Source: Akkermansiaceae bacterium UBA2381
Lineage (GTDB): Bacteria; Verrucomicrobiota; Verrucomicrobiia; Verrucomicrobiales; DEV007
Reading direction: 5' to 3'
Assembly: GCA_002344215.1 (NCBI GenBank)
Contig: DDSV01000032.1
Span: 157,736-221,735, forward strand
DNA: 64,000 bases
A model generated the notes under the pieces. That model was not told the DNA's origin. It saw only the letters and a list, made by a program, of their open reading frames with translations, and did no database searches. The translations under genes and the position numbers were made by a program. Positions 42,445-51,347 of this stretch are shown in pieces; position 1 is the first letter of the stretch; every line of letters begins with the position of its first letter.

Positions 42445-43959
42445 ATGATTCGCCCCTCTTTGATTGCTGTCTTCTTCGCCCTCGGCATCCTCGGGGTAAT
42501 GACCGGAAGGGGCGGTGCGGAACCGGGGAAACCTAACGTGCTTCTAATTCTCGTCGATGATCTGAAACCCGCGCTCGGCTGTTATGGCGACCGGGTGGCG
42601 AAAACGCCCGGGCTCGATGCACTGGCGGCACGGGGCATGCGATTTGATCTCGCCTACTGCAATCAGGCGGTCTGCGCGCCCTCCCGGTTTACGCTCATGT
42701 TAGGATCACACTCGACCTCGACGGGGCTCTATGGACTCGGCAGTGATCTGAGGGCCCGTCTCCCTGACGCGGTGACTCTACCGCAGCATTTTGCAAAACA
42801 CGGAGGGTATCACACCGAGTCCCTCGGCAAAGTCTTCCATATCGGTCATGGGAATGAGGGAGATCCCGTCTCGTTCTCTGTGTCGCACTTCAAGGACAAG
42901 GTCATCGAGTATCTGGATCCGGCGAGCACAGCCGGAGGAAAACTGACTCGGGAGGAAGCGCTCTTTACCAATCAAAAACTGGACCAGATCAAATCCCTTC
43001 CGCGAGGGGCTGCTTTCGAGTCACCGGTCGCGGAGGACGATGCCTACGCCGACGGACGGGTCGCGAACGAAGCGATTAAGCGCCTCGGGATGGCGAAGGA
43101 ACGTCGCGAAAAGGAGGGCGCTCCCTTTTTCATGGCGGTGGGATTTGTTCGTCCTCATCTGCCTTTCTCCGCGCCGAAAAAGTACTGGGACCTCTATGAT
43201 GCGGCGACCCTGCCGATGCCGGTGCATGAGTCTCTGCCCGCCGGCGCGCCGGAAGTCGCGGGAAAAAGGGGAGGGGAGATCGCCGCCTACGATCCGGTCC
43301 CCGAAGGACGGAACGCGGCTTTCTCCGATGAGCTGAAGCGGAATCTCATTCACGGGTATTACGCGAGCACGAGTTACGTCGATGCGCAGATCGGTCGGGT
43401 GATCGCCGCACTCGAGGAACTGGATCTCGACGACAACACCATCGTGGTGCTCTGGGGGGATCACGGTTTCCACCTTGGTGATCTCGGAATCTGGACAAAA
43501 CATACGAACTACGAGCAGGCGAACCGCATTCCTCTTCTTATCATTGCCCCCGGGGTGACCGCCCCGGGCAGTTCGACCAATCAGCTTGCCGAGACGGTCG
43601 ATCTTTATCCGACCCTTGCGGAACTCGCCGGTCTCCCCGCACCGGGCGGACCCCAGCCGGTTGACGGACTGAGTCTTGTGCCGGTCCTTCGTGATCCCTC
43701 TGCCCGGGTTCGGGACCATGCCTTCCACGCATTTCCCAAGGCAAAGCTGGGGCGGGCCATCCGCACGGAACGCTTCCGGCTTGTGGAGTGGAAAACTCCG
43801 GGGGCTCCCGTGGAATCAGCGGTGTTCGAACTCTACGATTATCTCGAGGATCCCAAGGAAACAAAAAATCTCGCGGGCATGAAACCCGAAGTGGTGAAAG
43901 AACTGCAGACAATCCTGGCGCGTTACCCCGAGGCGGCCTCTCTCGAAAAACCGAAATAA
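42445..43959 (+). CDS. Sulfatase, iduronate-2-sulfatase type
   Basis: A 504-residue exported sulfatase; the start at 42445 gives a signal peptide (IRPSLIAVFFALGILGVMTG). NVLLILVDDLKPALGCYGD is the metal site start, AVCAPSRFTLMLG holds the formylglycine Cys77, and GKVFHIG, FFMAVGFVRPHLPF, VVLWGDHGFHLGDLGIWTK and a C-terminal FELYDYLEDPKETKNLAG follow. The DDLKPALGCYG and HLGDLGIWTKHTNYE words point to the iduronate-2-sulfatase branch. It should release sulfate from a uronic acid or similar residue in the periplasm. Confidence 0.92.
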   Translation: MIRPSLIAVFFALGILGVMTGRGGAEPGKPNVLLILVDDLKPALGCYGDRVAKTPGLDALAARGMRFDLAYCNQAVCAPSRFTLMLGSHSTSTGLYGLGSDLRARLPDAVTLPQHFAKHGGYHTESLGKVFHIGHGNEGDPVSFSVSHFKDKVIEYLDPASTAGGKLTREEALFTNQKLDQIKSLPRGAAFESPVAEDDAYADGRVANEAIKRLGMAKERREKEGAPFFMAVGFVRPHLPFSAPKKYWDLYDAATLPMPVHESLPAGAPEVAGKRGGEIAAYDPVPEGRNAAFSDELKRNLIHGYYASTSYVDAQIGRVIAALEELDLDDNTIVVLWGDHGFHLGDLGIWTKHTNYEQANRIPLLIIAPGVTAPGSSTNQLAETVDLYPTLAELAGLPAPGGPQPVDGLSLVPVLRDPSARVRDHAFHAFPKAKLGRAIRTERFRLVEWKTPGAPVESAVFELYDYLEDPKETKNLAGMKPEVVKELQTILARYPEAASLEKPK

Positions 43960-43990
43960 GGTCCGATCCACATCCGGCGGGACGAGTGAT

Positions 43991-44506
43991 TCAATCGTCG
44001 CTGCTGGGGAACCATTTTCCTGCCCAGCGTCCAAGCATTGTGGGAATGCTCGGGGTGGGTTGGTCAGGCTTGGTGCTTGCACTGCTGACGCTGCGCATGA
44101 GGCGATTCGCGAGTTCGTCGAGCGAGCCGTATCCCTGCTTTTCGACCAGAGAAATAAGGAGCCTGACTGCGCCTCCGCCCAGACCGACCCGTTTGAGAAG
44201 AAAGCCGAGGACCACGGGAACGAGCATGGGAATGACCCGGGCCGCCTGCTCCGGACTGACCCCGAGTTGGGCCCCAATGCGGTCGGTGAGTTGCTGTCCC
44301 GCGCCACCGAGGACTCCGTCGAGCGACGAGGCGGTTCCTGATCCTGTCTCTCCGGAGGAATCGGGCTGAAAGCGGTCAATCAGGATCGGGGCCGCCGCCG
44401 GGAGAACGCCGGCCGCCTTTTCTTCGGATACCCCGAGGGTCCTTGAGATCTCGCGGGCCAGTTCCGGTCCGTGGGTTTGGATGAGTTGATCGAGGAGGGA
44501 TGGCAT
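43991..44506 (-). CDS. DUF937 domain-containing protein
   Basis: A 171-residue protein. SLLDQLIQTHGPELAREISRTLGVSEEKAAGVLPAAAPIL and the later repeat LTDRIGAQLGVSPEQAARVIPMLVPVVLGFLLK are the two helical repeats of DUF937, a YidB-like family. Gly-rich turns separate the repeats. The function is unknown. It converges on the iduronate-type sulfatase gene with 31 bp between stops. Confidence 0.88.
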   Translation of the reverse strand: MPSLLDQLIQTHGPELAREISRTLGVSEEKAAGVLPAAAPILIDRFQPDSSGETGSGTASSLDGVLGGAGQQLTDRIGAQLGVSPEQAARVIPMLVPVVLGFLLKRVGLGGGAVRLLISLVEKQGYGSLDELANRLMRSVSSASTKPDQPTPSIPTMLGRWAGKWFPSSDD

Positions 44507-44601
44507 GGGCGGACGGAGAATCCAAGCCTAGACGATTTTTTGCGAAAATTCCCTCCTGATTTTTCGTTGCAGGGCGCGGATGGATGTGAGAATTAGCGGT
44601 C

Positions 44602-45348
44602 ATGAGTCAATTTCAAGATCGAGTGGTCGTGGTAACCGGTTCCGGAAGGGGGATCGGGAAGGAAATCGCGCGGGCCTTTGTCGAGCAGGGAGCCAAAGTC
44701 GCCGTCGCCAGCCGCACCGAGGCCAACTCTCAGGCCGCTGCGGATGAGCTCAACGCGCTGGGCAAAGGGGTCGCAAAAGGCTATGCCGTCGATATCGCGA
44801 ACTATGAGGCGACGATCGAATTCGGCAAACAGGTTACCGCCGACCTCGGGCCGGTCAGCATTCTCGTTAACAATGCCGGGGTGACCCGTGACGGGCTTGC
44901 CCTGCGCATGAGCGAAGAGGACTGGGACACCGTCCTCGATACCAATCTTAAGGGAGCCTTCAACGCGGTGAAGGCCTTTCAACGCACCATTCTCAAGGCC
45001 GAGGATGCACGCATCATCAACATCAGTTCCGTGATCGGACTGATGGGCAATGCCGGCCAGGCGAACTACGCCGCCAGCAAGGCCGGCCTGATCGGTTTCA
45101 CGAAGGCGCTCGCGAAAGAGTTCGCGGGTCGCAAAGTCTGTGTGAACGCGGTGGCTCCCGGATTCATCATCACGGACATGACCGATGAACTGACGGAGGA
45201 GATCCAGGAACAGATCAAAAAGAACATTCCCCTCGGTAGCTTTGGTGAAACGGCGGACATCGCCAATGCGGTGATGTTTCTCGCGAGCCGCGAGGCGCGC
45301 TACATCACCGGTCAGGTGCTGACGGTCGATGGCGGGATGGTGATGTGA
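44602..45348 (+). CDS. fabG: 3-oxoacyl-[ACP] reductase
   Basis: A 248-residue SDR with every FabG mark: TGSGRGIGKEIARAF, NNAGVTRDGLALRMSEEDWD, INISSVIGLMGNAGQANYAASKAG with Ser143, Tyr156 and Lys160, and ITGQVLTVDGGMVM at the end. It should reduce 3-oxoacyl-ACP with NADPH in fatty acid elongation. Other fab genes are not adjacent, so it is a single-gene locus here, followed by a 143-bp gap without visible structure. Confidence 0.93.
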   Translation: MSQFQDRVVVVTGSGRGIGKEIARAFVEQGAKVAVASRTEANSQAAADELNALGKGVAKGYAVDIANYEATIEFGKQVTADLGPVSILVNNAGVTRDGLALRMSEEDWDTVLDTNLKGAFNAVKAFQRTILKAEDARIINISSVIGLMGNAGQANYAASKAGLIGFTKALAKEFAGRKVCVNAVAPGFIITDMTDELTEEIQEQIKKNIPLGSFGETADIANAVMFLASREARYITGQVLTVDGGMVM

Positions 45349-45491
45349 GGCAGGGAAAACTTGGAAATCTGAAATATTGAAATTCTGAGAGGTTGAGCCG
45401 GAGCGTTGGGGCGAGAGAGGCAGGCTTGTATCCGCCGTGACTTATCTCGAATAACATTGTATTCCCCCGCTCATTCAGATACACCGGACGC

Positions 45492-46418
45492 ATGTTCAGA
45501 ATGCGGACCATGAAGGCGGCCGACTTTGATGCGGTGGCCGAGTTGATTTTCCTTTCCACCAACGCGTGGTATCAGCAGAAATTGGGGCATCCCATCTTTC
45601 GATGTCTGCCGGAGGACTGCCGGATTTTTTGTGAAGTCTACGATGATCTCGATCCGGGATGTGCGCTCGTGATGGAGCATTCCCGCACCGGGGCGATCGC
45701 AGGTTCGTGTTTCTACCATCCGCGTGAGACCCACGTCTCACTTGGAATCATGAACGTGCATCCGAACTATTTCGGGAACGGAATCGCGGGAGAATTGCTC
45801 CAGCGCATCATCGATGAGGCCGACATCCGGGACCTCCCGATGCGGCTTGTTTCGAGCACGATGAATCTCGATTCCTACTCGCTCTACAATCGCTATGGAT
45901 TTTCCCCCTTTTGTGTTTATCAGGACATGTTTCTCCATGTTCCCGAAACCGGTTTGGCCAAGCCCGCGCCTGCAGAGCTACCCACGGTGCGTGAGGCTGG
46001 TCCCGGTGATCTGATGGAGATCGGTCAACTGGAGTTCGAGATCAGCGGGATTTCGCGAGAGCGGGATTACTGCTATTTCATCGAGAATAGCACCGGCATC
46101 TGGAAGACGATGGTCGCCTTGAATGAGTTCGGGAAGGTAGAGGGTTTCCTTGCCTCCGTCGACCATCCTGCAAGTCGCCTCATCGGGCCGGGAGTGATGC
46201 GCAACGCGCCGGCGGCCGAAGCGCTTCTGAGAGCCCAACTGGACCGCTTTCGCGGGAAGACGGCGGTCTTTCTCCTGCCCTCAGGAGAGACGGAACTGAT
46301 TGCGGCCGCCTATGGTCTTGGGGCCCGGAACTGTGAACTGCACTTCGGGCAGGTTCGGGGAAGCCTCCAGCCGGTCACCGGGATTGTCATGCCGACCTTC
46401 CTGCCGGAGTCGGCTTAG
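45492..46418 (+). CDS. GNAT-family acetyltransferase, two-domain
   Basis: A 308-residue protein. The N-terminal GNAT domain (1-150) has RTMKAADFDAVAELIFLS, GIMNVHPNYFGNGIAGELLQ (acetyl-CoA loop) and LDSYSLYNRYGFSPF. The C-terminal half (about 165-300) again begins VREAGPGDLMEIGQLEFEIS and looks like a second, weaker GNAT fold with EALLRAQLDRFRGKTAVFLL. The acceptor is unknown. Confidence 0.87.
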   Translation: MFRMRTMKAADFDAVAELIFLSTNAWYQQKLGHPIFRCLPEDCRIFCEVYDDLDPGCALVMEHSRTGAIAGSCFYHPRETHVSLGIMNVHPNYFGNGIAGELLQRIIDEADIRDLPMRLVSSTMNLDSYSLYNRYGFSPFCVYQDMFLHVPETGLAKPAPAELPTVREAGPGDLMEIGQLEFEISGISRERDYCYFIENSTGIWKTMVALNEFGKVEGFLASVDHPASRLIGPGVMRNAPAAEALLRAQLDRFRGKTAVFLLPSGETELIAAAYGLGARNCELHFGQVRGSLQPVTGIVMPTFLPESA

Positions 46419-46445
46419 CCCGCAAGACCCCGCTTTAATTCGTTC

Positions 46446-47087
46446 TCACTGACCTGCCAGCTTCTTCGCCAATGCCTGGCTGTCCGCGCTGAGGTTGGCG
46501 AGTTCGTAGGAGAATTCCTCGCCATTCTCTCTACGCAAAGTGACCGTGGTTCCAACTAGGGAAACAAAGGATGCCTGGAGAGAGCCTCCGCCTGTGTTGC
46601 TCCAGGTTTGCACTTCCGCTTTCATCGCGGCTGGAGCACCGGCGGTGGGTGCCGCAGGAGCAGTGGCAGCGGGAGCCGGGGCACCGGGATCTCCGGGTTC
46701 CAGTTTCGCTCCCTCGGTGATCCACTTACTGACGAGTTCGAGTTCCATCTGCGTCATCGCCTCCGCGCCACGCTCGCGTGCCTGTGGCGGGGGCATTGCA
46801 TCACCGTCGGTTCTGCCCAGGCCTGCCTTGATATGGAGAAGGCTCTTGGAGGCGTCGCCGGGCACGATCACCGGGTCATCTCCGCCAATTCGCTTGCTGA
46901 ACTCGGCGTTGACCTCCATCCGCAGGCTGCCTTTTGACTTGGGGCCGCTGTGGCACTTGAAGCACTTGCTGTTGAGAATGGGGCGGATTTCCTCTTTGAA
47001 ATCGACCGCGACGGCGGACCAGGGGAGGACGAGTCCGGCCAGAATAGAGAAGAGGGAAGGGGTGCGGGAGAGAGCAATTTGATTCAT
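46446..47087 (-). CDS. Exported cytochrome c-like (PSCyt1-type) protein with SHD1 domain
   Basis: A 213-residue protein; the start at 47087 gives a signal peptide (NQIALSRTPSLFSILAGLVLP). EEIRPILNSKCFKCHSGPKSKGSLRM is the single-heme CxxCH domain usual at the N-terminus of large planctomycete proteins. After a Pro/Ala/Gly linker the C-terminus (about 165-213: NTGGGSLQASFVSL, VTLRRENGEEFSYELANLS) looks like an SLA1 homology domain 1, a small beta fold otherwise known from eukaryotes and PVC bacteria. The role is unknown. Confidence 0.82.
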   Translation of the reverse strand: MNQIALSRTPSLFSILAGLVLPWSAVAVDFKEEIRPILNSKCFKCHSGPKSKGSLRMEVNAEFSKRIGGDDPVIVPGDASKSLLHIKAGLGRTDGDAMPPPQARERGAEAMTQMELELVSKWITEGAKLEPGDPGAPAPAATAPAAPTAGAPAAMKAEVQTWSNTGGGSLQASFVSLVGTTVTLRRENGEEFSYELANLSADSQALAKKLAGQ

Positions 47088-47145
47088 GGAAATCTCAGGG
47101 TATTTAAGCCTGACGCGCGACATTGTATCAGGTGACCGCCGTCCG

Positions 47146-47712
47146 TCAATTCCGGGCTCGCCGTTCTACTGCGATCAGGTAGGGGGCGGGCGGGCTGGAA
47201 TGTCGAAGAGGCGACCCGTAATGGACGATTCGATAGGTATCCTGATTCAGGGAATCGATCCACCGTTCTACGGCCGCTCCTTCTTCGGGACCACCCTCAT
47301 GACCCGTATAGACCACCACGGAGAGGAGTCCCTTTTCCGAGAGCAACGAAAGTGAGATTGAGAGCGCCGCGAGAGTGGTGTCCGGGCGCGTCACGAGGCT
47401 TTTGTCGCCCGAGGGAAAATAGCCCAGGTTGAACATGATCGCCCCGACTCCGGGAGTGACAACCCTGTCCATGAATTCATGACCGAGATGATGAAGCCGG
47501 ACCTGGGGATTATCCTCCAGGAGAGTCCGGGCGCTTTCGAGGGCAGAAAGCTGGATATCAAACCCGTCGACCTTTCCCAACCTCCCGACACATTCAGCGA
47601 GAAAGGCCGTGTCATGCCCGTTGCCAACTGTCGCGTCGACCGCATGGTCACCCGCATGAAGACGCTGCTTTACCAGAAGATGGGCAATCTCAGTCGCGCG
47701 AGGAAAGGGCAT
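47146..47712 (-). CDS. mnmM: tRNA 5-aminomethyl(-2-thio)uridine34 methyltransferase MnmM (YtqB family)
   Basis: A 188-residue SAM-dependent methyltransferase. AVDATVGNGHDTAFLAECVG (25-44) is the SAM-binding region and FNLGYFPSGDKSL (94-106) is the family's signature, followed by GLLSVVVYTGHEGGPEEG. This matches YtqB/MnmM, which adds the last methyl group in mnm5(s2)U34 of tRNA. The upstream gene on the same strand, 50 bp away, encodes an MnmC(o)-like FAD enzyme that would supply the aminomethyl substrate, which supports the call. Confidence 0.82.
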   Translation of the reverse strand: MPFPRATEIAHLLVKQRLHAGDHAVDATVGNGHDTAFLAECVGRLGKVDGFDIQLSALESARTLLEDNPQVRLHHLGHEFMDRVVTPGVGAIMFNLGYFPSGDKSLVTRPDTTLAALSISLSLLSEKGLLSVVVYTGHEGGPEEGAAVERWIDSLNQDTYRIVHYGSPLRHSSPPAPYLIAVERRARN

Positions 47713-47762
47713 GAGAAATTAGGGGTTCAACATTTCAGATTTTCAGCATTTCCAATCTTTTC

Positions 47763-48812
47763 TCAGAGCAGATTCCGCCTCAGATCCGCTTCCTCCGGAA
47801 GTGGGATCCCTGAAACGAGGTGATCAGCGAGACGGTCGGCGTGCCAGGGACCGTTGACGACGCCTTTTGAGCCGAGGCCGTTAAAGAAGGCGACTTGTGG
47901 ATGAGCAGGATGCAGCCCCATAAAGATCTGGCTTCGCCTGATGATCGGCCGGATAGCGGAACGATGTTGCAACACGGTTGCGGGGACCCGGGTGATGACA
48001 CGCACTTTTGCCAGGACCTCGTCAGCGCCTGCCGCATTCGTTTCCGCCTCGTGATCGCGATGGTGGTAGGTCGAACCGGCCCGGAACCGGCCACCGCCGA
48101 TCGGAATGAGCCAGCTTCCCTTACTGATGATGCGGCCTTCGTCGGCCAGATCCGGGATGTTGAGTTCGAGGATGTCTCCGGCGGCCGGATTCATGGGCAC
48201 CCAGTCAAAGAAATGATTCCGGTTCCCTCTCCAGCCCTCACAGAAGATGACTTTGGCGGCGGTGATGTTTTTCCATCGGATTCCGCTTTCTTCGATCTCC
48301 ACTTCCCCGGACCGGACCCTCCCGATGGCATAGGCCGCCCGCTCGAGGAGAGTCTGGCGGGTGAGTTCCAGAAAGGCCGGCACGTCGAGCCAGCCGCCCT
48401 CGCGCATCTCAAAACCGCCATAGGGGAGGGAGATTTTCGACTCATCAATCGTGAGCGGGGCATGGAAGCGGGCATAACGCTCGCCCTCTTTCTCGAGTCG
48501 TGACGCCCACGCCTCCTGTTCCTTGGGGCGGCTGAAGAGACGGGCGATGCGGCGATGATGGAAAAGGGTTTCCCCGAATTTCTCCTCAAGGCTCCAGTAA
48601 AAAGCCCGGGCGAAGTCCAGCCTCTCCTCGAATCCGTCGGGAAGATTAAACCGCGCACCCGCCAGCGGGGTGACTAGGCCGGCCGCAACCTTGGAGGAAC
48701 TCACCGCTTCATCGCGGTCGACCACGAGGACGCGTTTCCCGCGGTCGATCAACTGCCACGCGAGTAAAGAGCCGGCAAGACCCTGGCCAACAATGAGAAA
48801 GTCGATCTTCAC
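47763..48812 (-). CDS. FAD-dependent oxidoreductase resembling the MnmC C-terminal (oxidase) domain
   Basis: A 349-residue DAO-family protein. The FAD motif is FLIVGQGLAGSLLAWQL. From memory of E. coli MnmC, the words AAGLVTPLAG, GGWLDVPAFLELTRQTLL, FRAGSTYHHRDHE and FNGLGSKGVVNGPWHADRLA line up with its FAD domain, including the LGS(K/R)G turn near the end. That domain converts cmnm5U34 to nm5U34 in tRNA. The following gene is mnmM, which methylates the product. A general amine oxidase role (glycine oxidase-like) is the main alternative. Confidence 0.75.
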   Translation of the reverse strand: MKIDFLIVGQGLAGSLLAWQLIDRGKRVLVVDRDEAVSSSKVAAGLVTPLAGARFNLPDGFEERLDFARAFYWSLEEKFGETLFHHRRIARLFSRPKEQEAWASRLEKEGERYARFHAPLTIDESKISLPYGGFEMREGGWLDVPAFLELTRQTLLERAAYAIGRVRSGEVEIEESGIRWKNITAAKVIFCEGWRGNRNHFFDWVPMNPAAGDILELNIPDLADEGRIISKGSWLIPIGGGRFRAGSTYHHRDHEAETNAAGADEVLAKVRVITRVPATVLQHRSAIRPIIRRSQIFMGLHPAHPQVAFFNGLGSKGVVNGPWHADRLADHLVSGIPLPEEADLRRNLL

Positions 48813-48849
48813 GGGGGGCTTACCGGGGTGGCGTTGAGAGAGCTCGAGC

Positions 48850-48948
48850 TTCAGCAGGCTTGCTGAAATTACCAGAGATAAATTGGTTTATATTTACAGA
48901 TAGTAAGGTTTTATAAAATAAATGATTGCCATAGGCCTGAAATGGCCT
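48850..48948. promoter_or_regulatory. AT-rich divergent control region with two inverted repeats
   Basis: Between the FAD oxidoreductase and the ankyrin lipoprotein genes the base composition drops sharply. It contains a perfect inverted repeat TTCAGCA-GGCT-TGCTGAA (48850-48867) and a second, AGGCC-TGAAAT-GGCCT (48933-48948), around an A/T-rich stretch (48876-48924). These could be regulator sites flanking promoters; no convincing spacing of -35 and -10 boxes was found. Confidence 0.35.
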
Positions 48949-48987
48949 CAGAATTCTTACAGAAAGAGTTATCTCAGTTTAGGTCCT

Positions 48988-50688
48988 ATGAAAATTTCCA
49001 AATCGTTCGGGATGCTTGCGACCGTTCTCGTCGGCCTGTCGCTTTTTCTAGTTGGTTGCAGTGACCCTCAGAAGGTGGCCCGAAAAAGCCTCGATGCCAA
49101 GGGTTACGAAGCCTCGACCTCGAGTCTCCTCGTCGCGGCGTCGGCAGGAGATGTGGAGAGCCTCGATCTTTTTCAGACGGCGGGTGTGGAAGTGGACAGC
49201 GCCGATGAGTTGGGAAATACCGCGCTCATCAAGGCGGCTGCGGCCGGTCATTTGCCGGCGGTGGAGAAAATCCTTGGTATGGGTGCCGATCCTCGAAAGA
49301 TCAATCAGGTGGGACGCGATGCGCTTATTTCGGCCGCTGCCAAGGGTCACGAGGAAGTGGCTCGCCTCCTGTTGAGTCGCGGGGCGGACACCGCCGTCAG
49401 GGACACCGAGGGGTGGGGGGCACTCTCGATTGCCGCCTACAACGGACATGCGGGGGTCGTCTCCCTGCTTTCCGCGAGCGCCACCCCTGCGGAGTTGGAC
49501 GATGCGCTGCTCGTGGCGAGTTTCAGCGGGGATGGAAAAGTGATCAACACCCTCCTCGGACAGGGGGCGAATATCAATGCCCGCAGCCCCGACAGCAAAA
49601 CCCCGCTGATGATTTCGTCCCAGGCTGGCAAGGTGGAAGCCGTCCGAATTCTCCTGCAAAATCAGGCGAATCCCTACGCGGTGGATCACGATCAACAAAC
49701 TGCGGCGACCCTCGCTCAGACGGCGGGCTTTGAGGAAGTCTCGAAACTGATCTCGACCCCCGATGCGTGGGGCACCTCGACCGAAGGACTGAAAGCCGCC
49801 ACCGAGATGTCGATGGCGCAGAAAGCCCTCGCGGAAACAGGCGTCGAAGAAGTACTGCAGGAGGGACCGGTCGATGGCATCCCGGATCCGACCTTGGCGG
49901 ATGGCGCGTCCCCCGTCCAGGCACCGGCGCAGAACGCGGACCAGGCACCGGAGGCGACCTTGGTGGAATTGAGCAGCCCGACGAATTCCACCTCTGCTAC
50001 CGTGGCGCAGACCGGGGGTGCGGGGACGAAACCCGCTCCGGCGATAAACGGGAAAACGGAGGGTGGTGTTGCTGCTCCGAACCACGCCAGGGACACAGCC
50101 AAAAAGGTCCGCGAAGAATCAATGTCCAGGCCCATCGTGGCTCTCAACGGTTCGACGATTCATGCCCGGACACCGCAGGAGGCACCGGTGAAGTCCATGG
50201 TCCTCGCCGCCTACCATGAGGAATCGCTCCCCATTGCCGTGGACCGCGTCGACGGAGCCACCGCTTCGGTGCGACGACTCGACCAACCCTCGGCCGGTAG
50301 CTTCGAGGTCACGGAGGGCACCGTCATTCCCGGAACCACCTATCAGGTTAAAGAAGTCACGACACGATTTGTCAGCTCAAAAGAAGGGAAGGGGCGCATG
50401 GTCGATGTTTCGCGGGTCAGGGTGGAAGATACCCGGAAAGGTTCGAGCCATCTCCTCGTGAAGGATGTCGTCGGTCAGACCTCCGATACCTATGCCATCC
50501 TCGCGGTGCCGAACAGTCAGTATCGTTACGTCGTGAAACCCGGCGATGTCTTCCGGACCACTCAGCCCGAGGTCGGAACGAAAGATTTTCAGGTGCTCGA
50601 CATCCGTCCGACCGCGGTCGTGATCAAGGATCTCGCGACGGATGAGGTGCTCTCGATCGCGCGTGACGGAGTGGTGAATCCGTATTGA
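48988..50688 (+). CDS. Ankyrin-repeat lipoprotein
   Basis: A 566-residue protein; the start at 48988 follows AGG by a few bases and gives a lipoprotein signal (LVGLSLFLVGCSD, Cys24). Ankyrin repeats fill about 45-245 (LGNTALIKAAAAGHLPAVEKI, GRDALISAAAKGHEEVARLL, TPLMISSQAGKVEAVRILL). A Pro/Ala/Glu linker leads to a C-terminal beta domain (about 400-566, VKEVTTRFVSSKEGKG, VKPGDVFRTTQPEVGTKDFQVLDI) that resembles the PilP/Amuc_1100-type region by overall pattern only. It should be anchored in a membrane facing the periplasm, binding a protein partner. Confidence 0.83.
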   Translation: MKISKSFGMLATVLVGLSLFLVGCSDPQKVARKSLDAKGYEASTSSLLVAASAGDVESLDLFQTAGVEVDSADELGNTALIKAAAAGHLPAVEKILGMGADPRKINQVGRDALISAAAKGHEEVARLLLSRGADTAVRDTEGWGALSIAAYNGHAGVVSLLSASATPAELDDALLVASFSGDGKVINTLLGQGANINARSPDSKTPLMISSQAGKVEAVRILLQNQANPYAVDHDQQTAATLAQTAGFEEVSKLISTPDAWGTSTEGLKAATEMSMAQKALAETGVEEVLQEGPVDGIPDPTLADGASPVQAPAQNADQAPEATLVELSSPTNSTSATVAQTGGAGTKPAPAINGKTEGGVAAPNHARDTAKKVREESMSRPIVALNGSTIHARTPQEAPVKSMVLAAYHEESLPIAVDRVDGATASVRRLDQPSAGSFEVTEGTVIPGTTYQVKEVTTRFVSSKEGKGRMVDVSRVRVEDTRKGSSHLLVKDVVGQTSDTYAILAVPNSQYRYVVKPGDVFRTTQPEVGTKDFQVLDIRPTAVVIKDLATDEVLSIARDGVVNPY

Positions 50689-50874
50689 GGGTGGAGGGGC
50701 AAAGACACTCTAGGTAATGCGGGGGGAGAAAACCTTGCCCGCGCCTTACCCTGTCAGGTCGATGAGCCAACCTTGTTGGATTCGATCTGGCATCTGAATG
50801 ATTTGATCGATGGGCGATGCTCAGACGGTAGGCTTAAAATTCAAACAAGCTACATTTTAACCTTTCAACCGACT

Positions 50875-51243
50875 ATGATCGAAGCCGAAATGATGCGGAT
50901 TATTCTCGAACATGTTTACAAACAATTTCCCAAGAAATGCAACAACTGCCAGCGAGTGTTTTCATCCTACCGGGATTATCTGCTGCATACCGAGCGCGTA
51001 GGAGTGCCAATCTCTTATGATCTTGAGCTGGATGATTTAAACCCGGATCATTCATCCGGGAATATCGCCCTGGCCAACTGTAGCTGTGGCAATACGATAG
51101 CCATCAGTTCCTCGGGCATGCCGCTAACGCAGATTTGGCGCATACTGGCATGGGTTAAACTAGAATCATCGCGCCGGGGCGTTTCAAAAGAAGTCATCGT
51201 TTGTCACATTCGCGACACGGTGGAGAATATGGGCCGCGCATGA
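50875..51243 (+). CDS. Small zinc-ribbon-like protein, unknown function
   Basis: A 122-residue protein; I chose the ATG at 50875 because homologues I recall begin near here. It has CNNCQRVFSSYRDYLLHTE and later LANCSCGNTIAISSSGMPL; the CxxC plus CxCG pair could bind one zinc. IWRILAWVKLESSRRGVSKE forms a helix before the end. No function is known. The upstream 186 bp and the gene itself are poorer in G+C than neighbours and the RAYT transposase lies just downstream, so this may be transferred DNA. Confidence 0.65.
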   Translation: MIEAEMMRIILEHVYKQFPKKCNNCQRVFSSYRDYLLHTERVGVPISYDLELDDLNPDHSSGNIALANCSCGNTIAISSSGMPLTQIWRILAWVKLESSRRGVSKEVIVCHIRDTVENMGRA

Positions 51244-51302
51244 TTTTGAAGGGACGGGTTAATTCTCCAAAGGAAGGATTTTGAAGGGACAATTCTCCAA
51301 AG
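51242..51302. repeat. Short direct repeat upstream of the RAYT gene
   Basis: GATTTTGAAGGGAC...AATTCTCCAAAG occurs twice (51242-51272 and 51277-51302); the first copy has five extra bases (GGGTT) in the middle. It begins at the stop codon of the zinc-ribbon-like gene and ends 45 bp before the RAYT ATG. The GGGAC word also occurs, inverted, in the tandem array downstream of the transposase. Confidence 0.6.
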
Positions 51303-51347
51303 AATCCGCTTGCCTAATAGTGTTCATCTGTGCATTAATTCTCTCTA

